From assembly GCF_001952075.1 (NCBI RefSeq), contig NZ_LXYU01000001.1:248001-312000 (forward strand): a stretch of 64,000 bases of DNA, in the 5' to 3' direction. Source of the DNA: Ditibartonella apis (lineage in GTDB: Bacteria > Pseudomonadota > Alphaproteobacteria > Rhizobiales > Rhizobiaceae). The notes under the pieces were generated by a model. The model was not told where the DNA came from, searched no databases, and worked only from the letters and a program-made list of their open reading frames with translations. Below are positions 9,260-17,277 of this stretch, piece after piece. Position 1 is the stretch's first letter, and each line of letters opens with the position of its first letter. A program made the translations under genes and the position numbers.

Positions 9260-10579
9260 ATGACCGAAAATCGGGTAGACACGCTTATCAATAGCCTTCT
9301 CAAGCGCTATCCGAAGGGCTTCGACCTTTCGCTCGACCGTATCTCGCGGCTTTTGGAAAATCTTGGCAATCCGCATTTGAAATTGCCGCCGATTATCCAT
9401 ATTGCGGGCACCAACGGAAAAGGGTCAGCGGCGGCAACTTGTCGTGCGCTTCTTGAAAGCGCGGGATATAGTGTTCATGTCCATACGTCACCCCATCTTG
9501 TTCATTGGAACGAGCGCTATCGGTTGGGTAAAAAAGGTGGTGGCAAATTTGTTGATGATGACACTCTCGCCGATGCAATAGAACGGGTAACGAAAGCCAA
9601 TCAGAATGAGCCGATTACCGTTTTCGAACTGTTGACGGCTGTTGCCTTTGTTCTTTTTTCCGAACATCCGGCCGATGCTGTCATACTTGAAGTCGGATTA
9701 GGTGGACGTTTCGACGCAACCAACGTCATCAAGAAACCGGCAGTTTCGCTTATTATGCCGATATCGCTCGATCATGTTGCTCTACTCGGCAATACAGTTG
9801 AAAAAATCGCTTTCGAAAAGGGGGGTATTATCAAGGAAGGTGCTCCCCTTGTTATCGGCAAGCAGGAAAGCGATGGTGCTATCGATGTTCTGACAACCAT
9901 CGCGCAAAAACGCCATGCGCCTTTCGTCCTTTATGGTCAGGATTTTCAGGCCTATAACGATCATGGGCAAATGGTTTTTCAAAACGAAGCCGGACTTAAA
10001 GAACTTCCACTTCCTTCGCTCCGTGGCGACCATCAAATCAGTAATGCAGCGAGCGCAATTGAAGCTGTTCTCCATGCCGGTTTCAAATTGACCGATCAGA
10101 ATATTGCCAAAGCCATGCAAACTATTGTCTGGCCTGCGCGAATGCAGCGCATCAAAGCCGGCAAGCTCATTAATTCTTTGCCAAAAACGATGACCGTTTT
10201 TCTCGACGGCGGGCATAATCCGGCAGGCGCGAAAGTCATTGCGCAAGAAATTAGGCATTGGAAAGAAAAAAGAATGGGACCGGTAACCATGGTTGCCGGT
10301 ATGATCAACACAAAGGATTCCTTCCACTATTTCAAAGAGCTCGAAGGTCTTGTCGATAAGGTCTACACCGTACCGGTCTTATCAAGTGATAGCGGTGTAG
10401 CGCCTCAAGAATTGGCAAAAGTTGTCGGTTCGGCCGGTTTGGAGGCGGAAACAACGACATCTATTGAAGACGCTTTCCAAAAAATTTCAGCACTTGCGCC
10501 TCAAAGAACCATTCTTGTTGCAGGTTCCCTTTATATGGCCGGTGACTTTTTGAAGAAAAATGGGACACCACCGGAATAA
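9260..10579 (+). CDS. folC: Bifunctional dihydrofolate synthase / folylpolyglutamate synthase
   Basis: 439 residues of the Mur-ligase fold. It adds glutamate to dihydropteroate and to tetrahydrofolates. The ATP-binding loop is IAGTNGKGSAAA near residue 50, followed by SPHLVHWNERYR, the metal-binding EVGLGGRFDATN near 145 and SLDHVALLG; the C-terminal domain has FLDGGHNPAGA near 320. The start lies six bases after the accD stop, which indicates translational coupling. It is the probable last tightly packed gene of the trp-accD cluster; a 115-bp gap follows. Confidence 0.95.
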   Translation: MTENRVDTLINSLLKRYPKGFDLSLDRISRLLENLGNPHLKLPPIIHIAGTNGKGSAAATCRALLESAGYSVHVHTSPHLVHWNERYRLGKKGGGKFVDDDTLADAIERVTKANQNEPITVFELLTAVAFVLFSEHPADAVILEVGLGGRFDATNVIKKPAVSLIMPISLDHVALLGNTVEKIAFEKGGIIKEGAPLVIGKQESDGAIDVLTTIAQKRHAPFVLYGQDFQAYNDHGQMVFQNEAGLKELPLPSLRGDHQISNAASAIEAVLHAGFKLTDQNIAKAMQTIVWPARMQRIKAGKLINSLPKTMTVFLDGGHNPAGAKVIAQEIRHWKEKRMGPVTMVAGMINTKDSFHYFKELEGLVDKVYTVPVLSSDSGVAPQELAKVVGSAGLEAETTTSIEDAFQKISALAPQRTILVAGSLYMAGDFLKKNGTPPE

Positions 10580-10694
10580 AACGATTGCCAATCTCTTCAA
10601 CATTTAATGAGAATAGTTCAAAAGACTTGCGTTCGGGCCAAAACAAGCTAAACCTTATAACAATAAAGGTGACGATTTTTAAGGAGTGCATCCC

Positions 10695-11714
10695 ATGACG
10701 CTCAGTACCGAACTTTATCAATACCCGAAGCTTATTACCGTTTTCGGCGGCTCGGGGTTCGTCGGCCGCCATGTCGTCGAAACATTGACCAAACGCGGCT
10801 ATCGGGTTCGTATTGCTGTGCGCCGTCCGGAAATTGCCTATTATATGCTGCAAATTGGCGAAGTTGGCCAAACCCAGATGGTCAAAACCAATGTGCGCAA
10901 TCGTGAATCGGTTGCACGTGCTTTAATTGATGCCGATGCAGCCGTGTTTTTGCCAGGTCTCCTTTATTCACAAGGCAAAAATAATTACAACAACGTGCAG
11001 GTTGAAGGCGCTAAAAATGTTGCCGAACTTGCACAAAGTGCAGGCATTCCTCTCATTCACATGTCAGCTTTGAATGCCGATATCAATTCCAGCCTTCCCT
11101 ATCTGAAAACCAAAGCATTGGGCGAACAAGCCGTTCAGAAAGCCCATAAAGATGCCATTATCATGCGCCCATCGGTTATTTTCGGTCAGGAAGATTCTTT
11201 CTTCAATAAACTTGCCGATATGTCGCGCTTTACCTGGATGCTGCCGATGTTTGGTGGCGGCGAGACAAAGCTTCAGCCGGTCTACGTTGGTGATATTGCC
11301 AAATTCATCGTTGCCACAATTGAAGGGCATATTCCAACAGGCAAGGTTTATGAGCTCGGCGGTAAAGAGGTGATAACCTATCGGCATACTGTCGAAGAAA
11401 TGCTCAAAGTTATCATGCGGAAAAAAGCGCTGGTTTCTGTACCTTTTGCACTCGGCAGTTTCATTGGCGGTATTTTCGGTTTACTCGGAAAAATTCCGAT
11501 GATCCCGACCGTTACAACGTCCGAGCAGATTAAAATGCTCAAAAAAGACTGCATTGTTTCTGAAGAAGCAAAGCTCGAAGGGCGTACATTGGATGGCGTC
11601 GGCATTACACCAAGAGCAATGGAAGCTGTTTTGCCTTCCTATCTATGGCGCTTCCGCCCTCACGGCCAATTTGCAAAAAACACGAAAAATTACAGAAAAG
11701 ATGTAAAAATCTGA
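10695..11714 (+). CDS. NDUFA9-like atypical short-chain dehydrogenase (complex I accessory type)
   Basis: 339 residues with an N-terminal NAD(P)-binding Rossmann motif TVFGGSGFVGRHVVETL and the divergent SDR core typical of the NDUFA9/complex I 39-kDa-like subgroup (MSALNADINSSLPYLKTKALGE, MRPSVIFGQEDSFFNKLA, PVYVGDIAKFI). The classical YxxxK is replaced by YLKTK. In mitochondria and some alphaproteobacteria the homologue associates with NADH:ubiquinone oxidoreductase; activity here is not known. ATG 10695 is chosen because AAGGAG sits at 10681-10686, eight bases upstream; the in-frame GTG at 10686 overlaps that site. A terminator follows. Confidence 0.88.
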   Translation: MTLSTELYQYPKLITVFGGSGFVGRHVVETLTKRGYRVRIAVRRPEIAYYMLQIGEVGQTQMVKTNVRNRESVARALIDADAAVFLPGLLYSQGKNNYNNVQVEGAKNVAELAQSAGIPLIHMSALNADINSSLPYLKTKALGEQAVQKAHKDAIIMRPSVIFGQEDSFFNKLADMSRFTWMLPMFGGGETKLQPVYVGDIAKFIVATIEGHIPTGKVYELGGKEVITYRHTVEEMLKVIMRKKALVSVPFALGSFIGGIFGLLGKIPMIPTVTTSEQIKMLKKDCIVSEEAKLEGRTLDGVGITPRAMEAVLPSYLWRFRPHGQFAKNTKNYRKDVKI

Positions 11715-11748
11715 AGACAGACTTTTTCTGTTTGGAATTTGCTAATAA

Positions 11749-11782
11749 AACGGGCGCCAGTCAAAGTAGCGCCCGTTATTTT
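11749..11782 (+). terminator. Rho-independent terminator after the NDUFA9-like gene
   Basis: Nine-bp stem AACGGGCGC / GCGCCCGTT with an 11-base loop, followed by ATTTT. It ends the trp-accD-folC-NDUFA9 run. Confidence 0.8.
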
Positions 11783-11835
11783 GCATTATCTATTCGCTTA
11801 GAATTTGAAAATTTTTTTAAATGATAGGCTTTCTA

Positions 11836-11907
11836 TCGTTTCAATAATACTTGTTCCGTTATTTCAATAATACCAGTTCTGTCGTTTCAATAAGCTACTC
11901 TTCTTAA
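11836..11907. repeat. Three imperfect 23-bp tandem repeats in a gene-free spacer
   Basis: The core TTTCAATAA occurs at 11839, 11862 and 11885, exactly 23 bases apart each time, with related flanking bases (TACTTGTTCCG, TACCAGTTCTG, and a diverged third). The surrounding spacer 11783-12175 holds no gene that I can support. Function unknown; it may be a simple duplication or a protein-binding array. Confidence 0.7.
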
Positions 11908-12175
11908 TGGATATTTTGACGCCATTCGTTGAACTGCCCTGCTTTTTGACCTTGCACCATTTTATAAAATTCCGCACAAGGGAAGTTTTTATTGTTCTAG
12001 TTGAAAAAATTGTTCGCCAGTTTTTGTCTTTTTCTTCCTAACTTGCTCCTATTCGCCCATCTGTTGCATATCTGCAAAATCTTTGACGATTTTTAACACA
12101 CTATTAACTATTTTTAGAGCGGCGCGATTTAGACTGTGCTATATAGACACACATTGAGGGTTCTGGAGTTAGACC

Positions 12176-12457
12176 ATGAAAAAATTGTGTTCATTATTTA
12201 TCGTTTTGATGTTCGCATTCTCGACAGTTGCTTGTACGCAGAATGAAAAAACAGTTGCCAAGTGGGGTGCCGGTGGTGCTGCTCTTGGTGCTTTGGGTGG
12301 CGCTGCATTCGGTCACGGTGGCAAAGCTGTTGCCGCCGGTGCTGCTGTCGGTGCCGTTGCTGGTGGCCTGATCGGTTATTCACGCACCAAGAATCACGTC
12401 CGTTACTGCCATTATCGCGATCGTAACGGCAAAGTATTCGAAGCACGTTGCAAATAA
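12176..12457 (+). CDS. Small glycine-zipper lipoprotein
   Basis: 93 residues. A lipoprotein signal peptide ends at the lipobox STVAC (Cys ~20). The mature part is dominated by two Gly/Ala-rich stretches (GAGGAALGALGGAAFG and AAGAAVGAVAGGLIG) of the glycine-zipper 2TM/YMGG-like type, found in outer-membrane lipoproteins such as SlyB and Pcp. The tail YCHYRDRNGKVFEARCK has two Cys. Likely an outer-membrane or envelope structural lipoprotein; exact role unknown. TATATAG about 30 bases upstream may be part of its promoter. A terminator follows at once, so it is monocistronic. Confidence 0.8.
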   Translation: MKKLCSLFIVLMFAFSTVACTQNEKTVAKWGAGGAALGALGGAAFGHGGKAVAAGAAVGAVAGGLIGYSRTKNHVRYCHYRDRNGKVFEARCK

Positions 12458-12477
12458 ATTTGATTTTGTTTGATTTT

Positions 12478-12513
12478 GAAAGGCGCGTAAAAATTTTACG
12501 TGCCTTTCTTTTT
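12478..12513 (+). terminator. Rho-independent terminator after the glycine-zipper lipoprotein
   Basis: Long near-perfect stem (12478-12507) beginning GAAAGGCGCGTAAAA and closing with ACGTGCCTTTC, followed by TTTTT. The only break is one G/T position. On the minus strand it is not followed by T residues, so it is less likely to serve glpK. Confidence 0.85.
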
Positions 12514-12562
12514 ATAAAGTTTTCCGGTCTTTTAAGCAGCTTTGTCAGTGAACCGATCTGTT

Positions 12563-14071
12563 TTATTCAAGCACTGAATCCCAGGAACATGCGCGTTCGA
12601 CAGCTTTTCGCCAACCGGCATAGCGTTTTTCCTGTTTTGCCACATCTTTGGAAGGCTTGAAGACACGTTCAACTGTTGCGACCTTTCGCAATTCATCCAA
12701 ACTCGACCAATAGCCCACGGCAAGTCCGGCAAGATAAGCCGAACCATATGCTGTCACCTCCAATATTTGCGGGCGCTCAACCGGCTTTTGCAAAATATCG
12801 GATTGGAACTGCATAAGAAAATTATTGGCAACAGCGCCGCCATCAACACGCAATGTCTTAAGATCTGTCTGTGCATCTGCCAACATGGCGGTGAGGACAT
12901 CCTTGGTTTGATAGGCAATCGATTCCAGCGTTGCACGGGTAATATGGTTGCGGTTGACGCCCCTTGTCAATCCCAAAATGGCCCCACGGGCAAAGGGATC
13001 CCAATAAGGCGCGCCAAGGCCGGTAAACGCCGGCACGACATAAACGCCATTCGAAGTTCCTACTTTTTCGGCAAAATATTCCGAATCTTCGGAATCGGTA
13101 AAAAACTTCAGTTCATCACGAAGCCACTGGATAGCAGCGCCCGCCACAAAGATCGATCCTTCCAAAGCATAAGCAGGTTTGCCTTTTGCATCACAGCAAA
13201 GCGTTGTCACCAGGCCATGGGTCGATTTTACGGCTTTTTTGCCGGTATTCATCAACATAAAACAACCGGTTCCATAAGTGTTTTTGGCCTGCCCCTCTTC
13301 AACGCAGATATGACCGAACAAGGCTGCCTGCTGGTCGCCGGCTGCCCCTGCAATGGGGATACGTGTACCACCGCGCCCACCAATATTGGTTTGTCCATAA
13401 ATCTCGGAAGATGCTTTAACCTCCGGCAACATGGAGCGGGGAATGTTCAATGCTTTGAGCATCGTTTCATCCCAGTCCAGTTTATGAATATTGAAGAGCA
13501 TAGTACGCGACGCATTGGTATATTCGGTAACGTGAACGCGCCCCTGCGTCATATTCCAGATGAGCCATGTATCAATCGTGCCGAAGAGCAATTCGCCATT
13601 ATCGGCTTTTTGCCGTGCACCTTCCACATTTTCGAGTATCCATGCAATTTTTGTTCCCGAGAAATAAGGGTCGATGACAAGGCCGGTATTTTCCCGGATA
13701 TAATCCTCGAGCCCTTCTTTTTTCAGTCTTGCACAAATGTCTGTGGTACGCCGACACTGCCAGACAATCGCATTATAAACCGGTTTTCCGGTTGCTTTTT
13801 CCCAAACAACGGTCGTTTCACGCTGATTGGTAATTCCGATTGCTGCAATTTCATCCGAGCTGATGCCGGCTTTGGCCAAAGCTTCTGTCAAGGTCGAGCT
13901 TTGTGTCGCCCATATCTCGCGAGCGTCATGTTCGACCCAACCGGGGCGAGGATATATCTGGGTAAATTCACGTTGGGCAACACTGACGATATTTGCGTCG
14001 TGATCAAGCACCAGAGTGCGCGAACTTGTTGTGCCCTGATCGAATGCGACAATGTATTTCTTTTCGGCCAT
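12563..14071 (-). CDS. glpK: Glycerol kinase
   Basis: 502 residues, standard length. Phosphorylates glycerol to sn-glycerol 3-phosphate. FGGY-kinase hallmarks are present: [14 protein letters not shown] at residues ~9-22, [13 protein letters not shown] near 104, [13 protein letters not shown] near 262, [13 protein letters not shown], and the FGGY signature region [17 protein letters not shown] near 410. It is the last gene of the glpD-glpF-glpK unit, 32 bases after glpF, with GAGG before its ATG. Confidence 0.97.
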   Translation of the reverse strand: MAEKKYIVAFDQGTTSSRTLVLDHDANIVSVAQREFTQIYPRPGWVEHDAREIWATQSSTLTEALAKAGISSDEIAAIGITNQRETTVVWEKATGKPVYNAIVWQCRRTTDICARLKKEGLEDYIRENTGLVIDPYFSGTKIAWILENVEGARQKADNGELLFGTIDTWLIWNMTQGRVHVTEYTNASRTMLFNIHKLDWDETMLKALNIPRSMLPEVKASSEIYGQTNIGGRGGTRIPIAGAAGDQQAALFGHICVEEGQAKNTYGTGCFMLMNTGKKAVKSTHGLVTTLCCDAKGKPAYALEGSIFVAGAAIQWLRDELKFFTDSEDSEYFAEKVGTSNGVYVVPAFTGLGAPYWDPFARGAILGLTRGVNRNHITRATLESIAYQTKDVLTAMLADAQTDLKTLRVDGGAVANNFLMQFQSDILQKPVERPQILEVTAYGSAYLAGLAVGYWSSLDELRKVATVERVFKPSKDVAKQEKRYAGWRKAVERACSWDSVLE

Positions 14072-14103
14072 AAAAGCCTCCTATTTTCTGGGAATATGAC
14101 CAA

Positions 14104-14865
14104 TTATTTCAATTGTCTGCGGGCAAGAGGCTCGCCGATCAGTTTCGTATAGAAGGCAGCACCGACACATCCCCCGATGACCGGAGCGATAAGCGGAATG
14201 AGAAAATACGGAATATCCCTATTTCCCGTCATGACGCTATTCCCCCAACCGGCGAAATAAGCAAAAAGGCGAGGCCCGAAATCACGTGCCGCATTCATTG
14301 CAAATCCCGTCAGCGGGCCAAAAGCACCACCAAGCACAGCAACCAGTATACCGACAAGAAATGCGACCAAGGCACCACGCGGCAAACCATTGCCATCATC
14401 ACTCAATCCTAAGATCACCGCCACCAGAACAGCTGTGATAAAAAATTCTGTCATAAATGCTTGTGAGAGAGTGATGTGGGGATTTGGAAAAGTTGTAAAA
14501 ACACCGGCTGTATCAAGTGTTTTTGCCGAGAAGAGATTATAATACAGTCCATAGACAACGGCGGCTGCGACAAACGCACCCAGGAATTGTGAAATGATGT
14601 AAGGTAATATTTTTTGTTTTGGAAAATTTCCAAAGAAAGCCAATGCAAAAGTGACCGAAGGATTGAGGTGAGCCCCAGAGACGCCTCCGGTCAGATAGGC
14701 TGCAAGTGCAACAGCCAACCCCCAGATAATGCTTATTTCCCATTGTCCGTAAGCGGCGCCGGCCAATTTCAATCCTGCAACGCACCCCATACCGAGGGCC
14801 AGAAATAAAAATGTACCGGCGAATTCCGCAACGCATTCATCACGTAAAGTATTCACATCAGACAT
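14104..14865 (-). CDS. glpF: Glycerol facilitator (aquaglyceroporin, MIP family)
   Basis: 253 residues, six predicted membrane helices plus two half-helices. Passive glycerol entry channel of the inner membrane. The first constriction motif reads HLNPSVT instead of HLNPAVT, and the second reads MNAARDFGPR instead of MNPARDFGP; the selectivity-filter Arg after the second motif is kept. The second motif is therefore NAA rather than NPA, confirmed by the codons AAT GCG GCA at about 14290. Position between glpD and glpK supports glycerol transport. The family is sure; the effect of NAA is not. Confidence 0.93.
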   Translation of the reverse strand: MSDVNTLRDECVAEFAGTFLFLALGMGCVAGLKLAGAAYGQWEISIIWGLAVALAAYLTGGVSGAHLNPSVTFALAFFGNFPKQKILPYIISQFLGAFVAAAVVYGLYYNLFSAKTLDTAGVFTTFPNPHITLSQAFMTEFFITAVLVAVILGLSDDGNGLPRGALVAFLVGILVAVLGGAFGPLTGFAMNAARDFGPRLFAYFAGWGNSVMTGNRDIPYFLIPLIAPVIGGCVGAAFYTKLIGEPLARRQLK

Positions 14866-14921
14866 GTTTCCTCCAGTGGTTTGCTGCCTGACCCGCTTTA
14901 CTTCAGTAGACGGCGAACCCT

Positions 14922-16424
14922 TTAGACGGTTTTATGTTTTTCAAGGTATTGTCTTAAAGCTTCTTTTTCTTCGTCATTGAAATAGAGGCCAAGTTTCGAG
15001 CGACGCCACAAGACATCGTCGACATCCTTTGCCCATTCTTCACGCATCATCCATTGAACCTCGGCCTCATAAAGGCCGTGGCCAAAATGTTGCCCCTTGT
15101 CCTTTTTGCCATTATCAAAAATTTCCAGGGCTTCTGTGCCATAATTTCTTGCCAGACGGCGATGGGTTTTTGCATCGAGATCCGGCAAAATGCTGGCAAC
15201 TCTTGCTTCCATGACAGAAAGCGAATCGTGCGGAAAATCGCCACCTGGCAGGCTGACACTGGCAGTCCATGCAGGTTTGCGCTTACCCAAAGCTTTTTCG
15301 ATGAAGACGAGGGCGTCTTCCGACAATTTACGGAAAGTGGTAATTTTGCCGCCAAATGCATTCAGCATTATCGGACCATCATTTTCCCGCATTTCTTTCA
15401 AAACATAATCGCGCGTTGCTTCCTGCGCTTTTGAAGCACCATCGTCATAAAGTGGGCGAACACCCGAATAAGCCCAAACGATGGATTCACGCAAAACAGG
15501 CTTGGTGAAATATTCACTTGCTGCCGAACAGATATAATCAATCTCTTCGTCGCTGATATGAACCTTCGCCGGATCGCCTTTGTAATCGCAATCGGTTGTT
15601 CCAATCAGCGTGAAATCTTCCTGATAAGGAATAGCAAAAACAATCCGGCCATCCTTGTTCTGGAAAATAAAAGCTCGGTCATGTTGATAAAGTTTTGGTA
15701 CAACGATGTGCGATCCTTTAACCAGACGAACCGGCGGATGCCCTTTAAAGCCCAAAGCATCCTGCAAGACGTGATTAATCCATGGACCCGCCATATTTGC
15801 CAGATAATCGGCAGTAACTGTCCACTCTTCACCATTCAATTTGTTTTTAAGGCCGATTTTCCATTTCTTGCCATCGGCTTTGAGCGAAACAACTTCGGTG
15901 CGCACCATAATATCCGCACCAAGTCTTGCCGCATGGCGGGCATTGGCAACAACTAAACGTGCATCATCCACGCGGGCATCGGAATATTCGAAACCTTTGA
16001 CAAAACCCGGCTTCAGGGATTCGCTATACTCTTTGGTAAGATCAAGAACCTTGGTGCGCCACAATTCCTGATGACGGCTTCCAAGATGATCGTAAATGAA
16101 TAACCCCAAACGCAGCATCCATGCAGGGCGCAATCCTTTATTATAAGGCAATATAAAGCGCAAAGGACGAACAAGATGAGGTGCCATGTGCCAGATCACC
16201 TCGCGTTCCATCAATGCTTCTCTCACAAGACGGAAGGCATATTGCTCAAGATAGCGCAAGCCACCATGAATGAGTTTGGTAGAAGCACTGGAGGTGCCCG
16301 ACGCAAGGTCATTCATTTCTGCCAGACCGACGGAATAGCCACGGCCAACAGCATCGCGGGCGACACCACAACCGTTGACGCCACCACCTATAACAAAAAG
16401 ATCATAGTGTTTTTCGTTTTTCAT
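14922..16424 (-). CDS. glpD: Aerobic glycerol-3-phosphate dehydrogenase
   Basis: 500 residues. FAD enzyme at the inner membrane that oxidises glycerol 3-phosphate to dihydroxyacetone phosphate and reduces quinone. The FAD motif is DLFVIGGGVNGCGVARDA at residues ~9-25, followed by SGTSSASTKLIHGGLRYLEQY; substrate-side features include IGTTDCDYKGDP and YSGVRPLYDDG, and the C-terminal domain shows GGKITTFRKLSEDAL. First gene of the glp operon; upstream lie inverted repeats that could be regulator sites. No glpR is seen in the window. Confidence 0.97.
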   Translation of the reverse strand: MKNEKHYDLFVIGGGVNGCGVARDAVGRGYSVGLAEMNDLASGTSSASTKLIHGGLRYLEQYAFRLVREALMEREVIWHMAPHLVRPLRFILPYNKGLRPAWMLRLGLFIYDHLGSRHQELWRTKVLDLTKEYSESLKPGFVKGFEYSDARVDDARLVVANARHAARLGADIMVRTEVVSLKADGKKWKIGLKNKLNGEEWTVTADYLANMAGPWINHVLQDALGFKGHPPVRLVKGSHIVVPKLYQHDRAFIFQNKDGRIVFAIPYQEDFTLIGTTDCDYKGDPAKVHISDEEIDYICSAASEYFTKPVLRESIVWAYSGVRPLYDDGASKAQEATRDYVLKEMRENDGPIMLNAFGGKITTFRKLSEDALVFIEKALGKRKPAWTASVSLPGGDFPHDSLSVMEARVASILPDLDAKTHRRLARNYGTEALEIFDNGKKDKGQHFGHGLYEAEVQWMMREEWAKDVDDVLWRRSKLGLYFNDEEKEALRQYLEKHKTV

Positions 16425-16455
16425 TTAACCGACTTTCGACAAGGATGGTTTTCGT

Positions 16456-16473
16456 TATTCTAAGGATAGAATA
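16456..16473. promoter_or_regulatory. Inverted repeat just upstream of glpD, candidate operator
   Basis: TATTCTA-AGGA-TAGAATA: perfect 7-bp arms with a 4-bp centre, 32 bases upstream of the glpD start. Location suits a repressor site for the glycerol operon, for example a DeoR-type GlpR, but no regulator gene is adjacent and the motif is AT-rich, so this is a candidate only. Confidence 0.4.
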
Positions 16474-16537
16474 TGGAAGAAAACAAATGTCAACCGTAAA
16501 GCAAAAAAAATCACCAAATCTCCGTGTCTCAAAGAAA

Positions 16538-16558
16538 TTGATTTCTGATTGAAATCAA
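16538..16558. promoter_or_regulatory. Second inverted repeat upstream of glpD
   Basis: TTGATTTC-TGATT-GAAATCAA: perfect 8-bp arms with a 5-bp spacer, about 115 bases before the glpD start. It is longer than expected by chance in this composition, and may be a second regulator site. Confidence 0.35.
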
Positions 16559-17197
16559 AAAACGAAAATATAATGCCGTATACGCGTTATTTTTCAACTA
16601 TTGGTTTAACTCAAGATGATGTGTTTTAAAACAGAACAATTTAAAATTGTACAATAAATTACTTTCGCTTGTCGTTGAGACTCGAAAGCCGACAAAGTTT
16701 ATAAAAACATGCCTTGATGCCTCGAAATTTTTCGGTGTCGAACGTTTTGTCCCCCCTTAAATGGCACGCACGCAAAACTAATCTTGAAGTGGAATTTTTA
16801 TTCCCTTTTCGGTTTTTCAAAAATTCGAAAACACTTCCACGTTTTTCAAAAATAGCCCAGACCTCCGACGAGCTTACCCGATATCAAAAGATAGAGACGA
16901 CAATTATCGTGCCACCGTATTATCTACCAATGTTGCTGACATTCCTGTATTCGATTAGCAGAAGTGAACAACCACAAGAACCCGTTCAATTCTTTTTTGT
17001 CGGACAACTGCGCAAGTGGGTGCGACGCTTCGTGTTTTTCGTAATGCATTCAAAACTTTTTTGCTAAAACAGAAATATCCGGTGTCTGATTGTTTTTGAA
17101 TAAAGCCGAATGGCCGGCAATTTTTCATAATCGGAAAATTGGTCGCTCAAGGCCGAAAATATCGGATTTAAATTGTCGCCGCGTTTTGACAATGGTT
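16559..17197. other. Gene-free spacer between glpD and pheT
   Basis: About 640 bases. A plus-strand reading frame of 117 codons at 16714-17067 has no recognisable domain, no Shine-Dalgarno and atypical composition (rich in Phe, Arg, Ser), and I do not call it a gene. No RNA gene or clear decayed gene was recognised. Confidence 0.5.
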
Positions 17198-17232
17198 TTA
17201 AAAAATAAAGGGGCAAATCAGCTTCGCCCCTT
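17198..17232 (-). terminator. Rho-independent terminator after pheT
   Basis: On the minus strand the stem AAGGGGC / GCCCCTT (17226-17232 with 17208-17214) is followed by TTATTTTTTAAAA. It lies 46 bases past the pheT stop. Confidence 0.8.
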
Positions 17233-17277
17233 AATCATTTTCTAAACTCTTCTCTCGACACTCGAGATCAGGAAAGA

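Noticed and set aside
8327-9400. 357-codon minus-strand frame antisense to accD and folC
   Set aside because: Shadow of conserved accD; spans two genes and resembles nothing.
12767-14152. 461-codon plus-strand frame antisense to glpK
   Set aside because: Long only because of the codon bias of glpK on the other strand; glpK motifs are intact.
16714-17067. 117-codon plus-strand open frame upstream of glpD
   Set aside because: No ribosome site, no domain, residue use unlike neighbours; also no sign of a decayed glpR.
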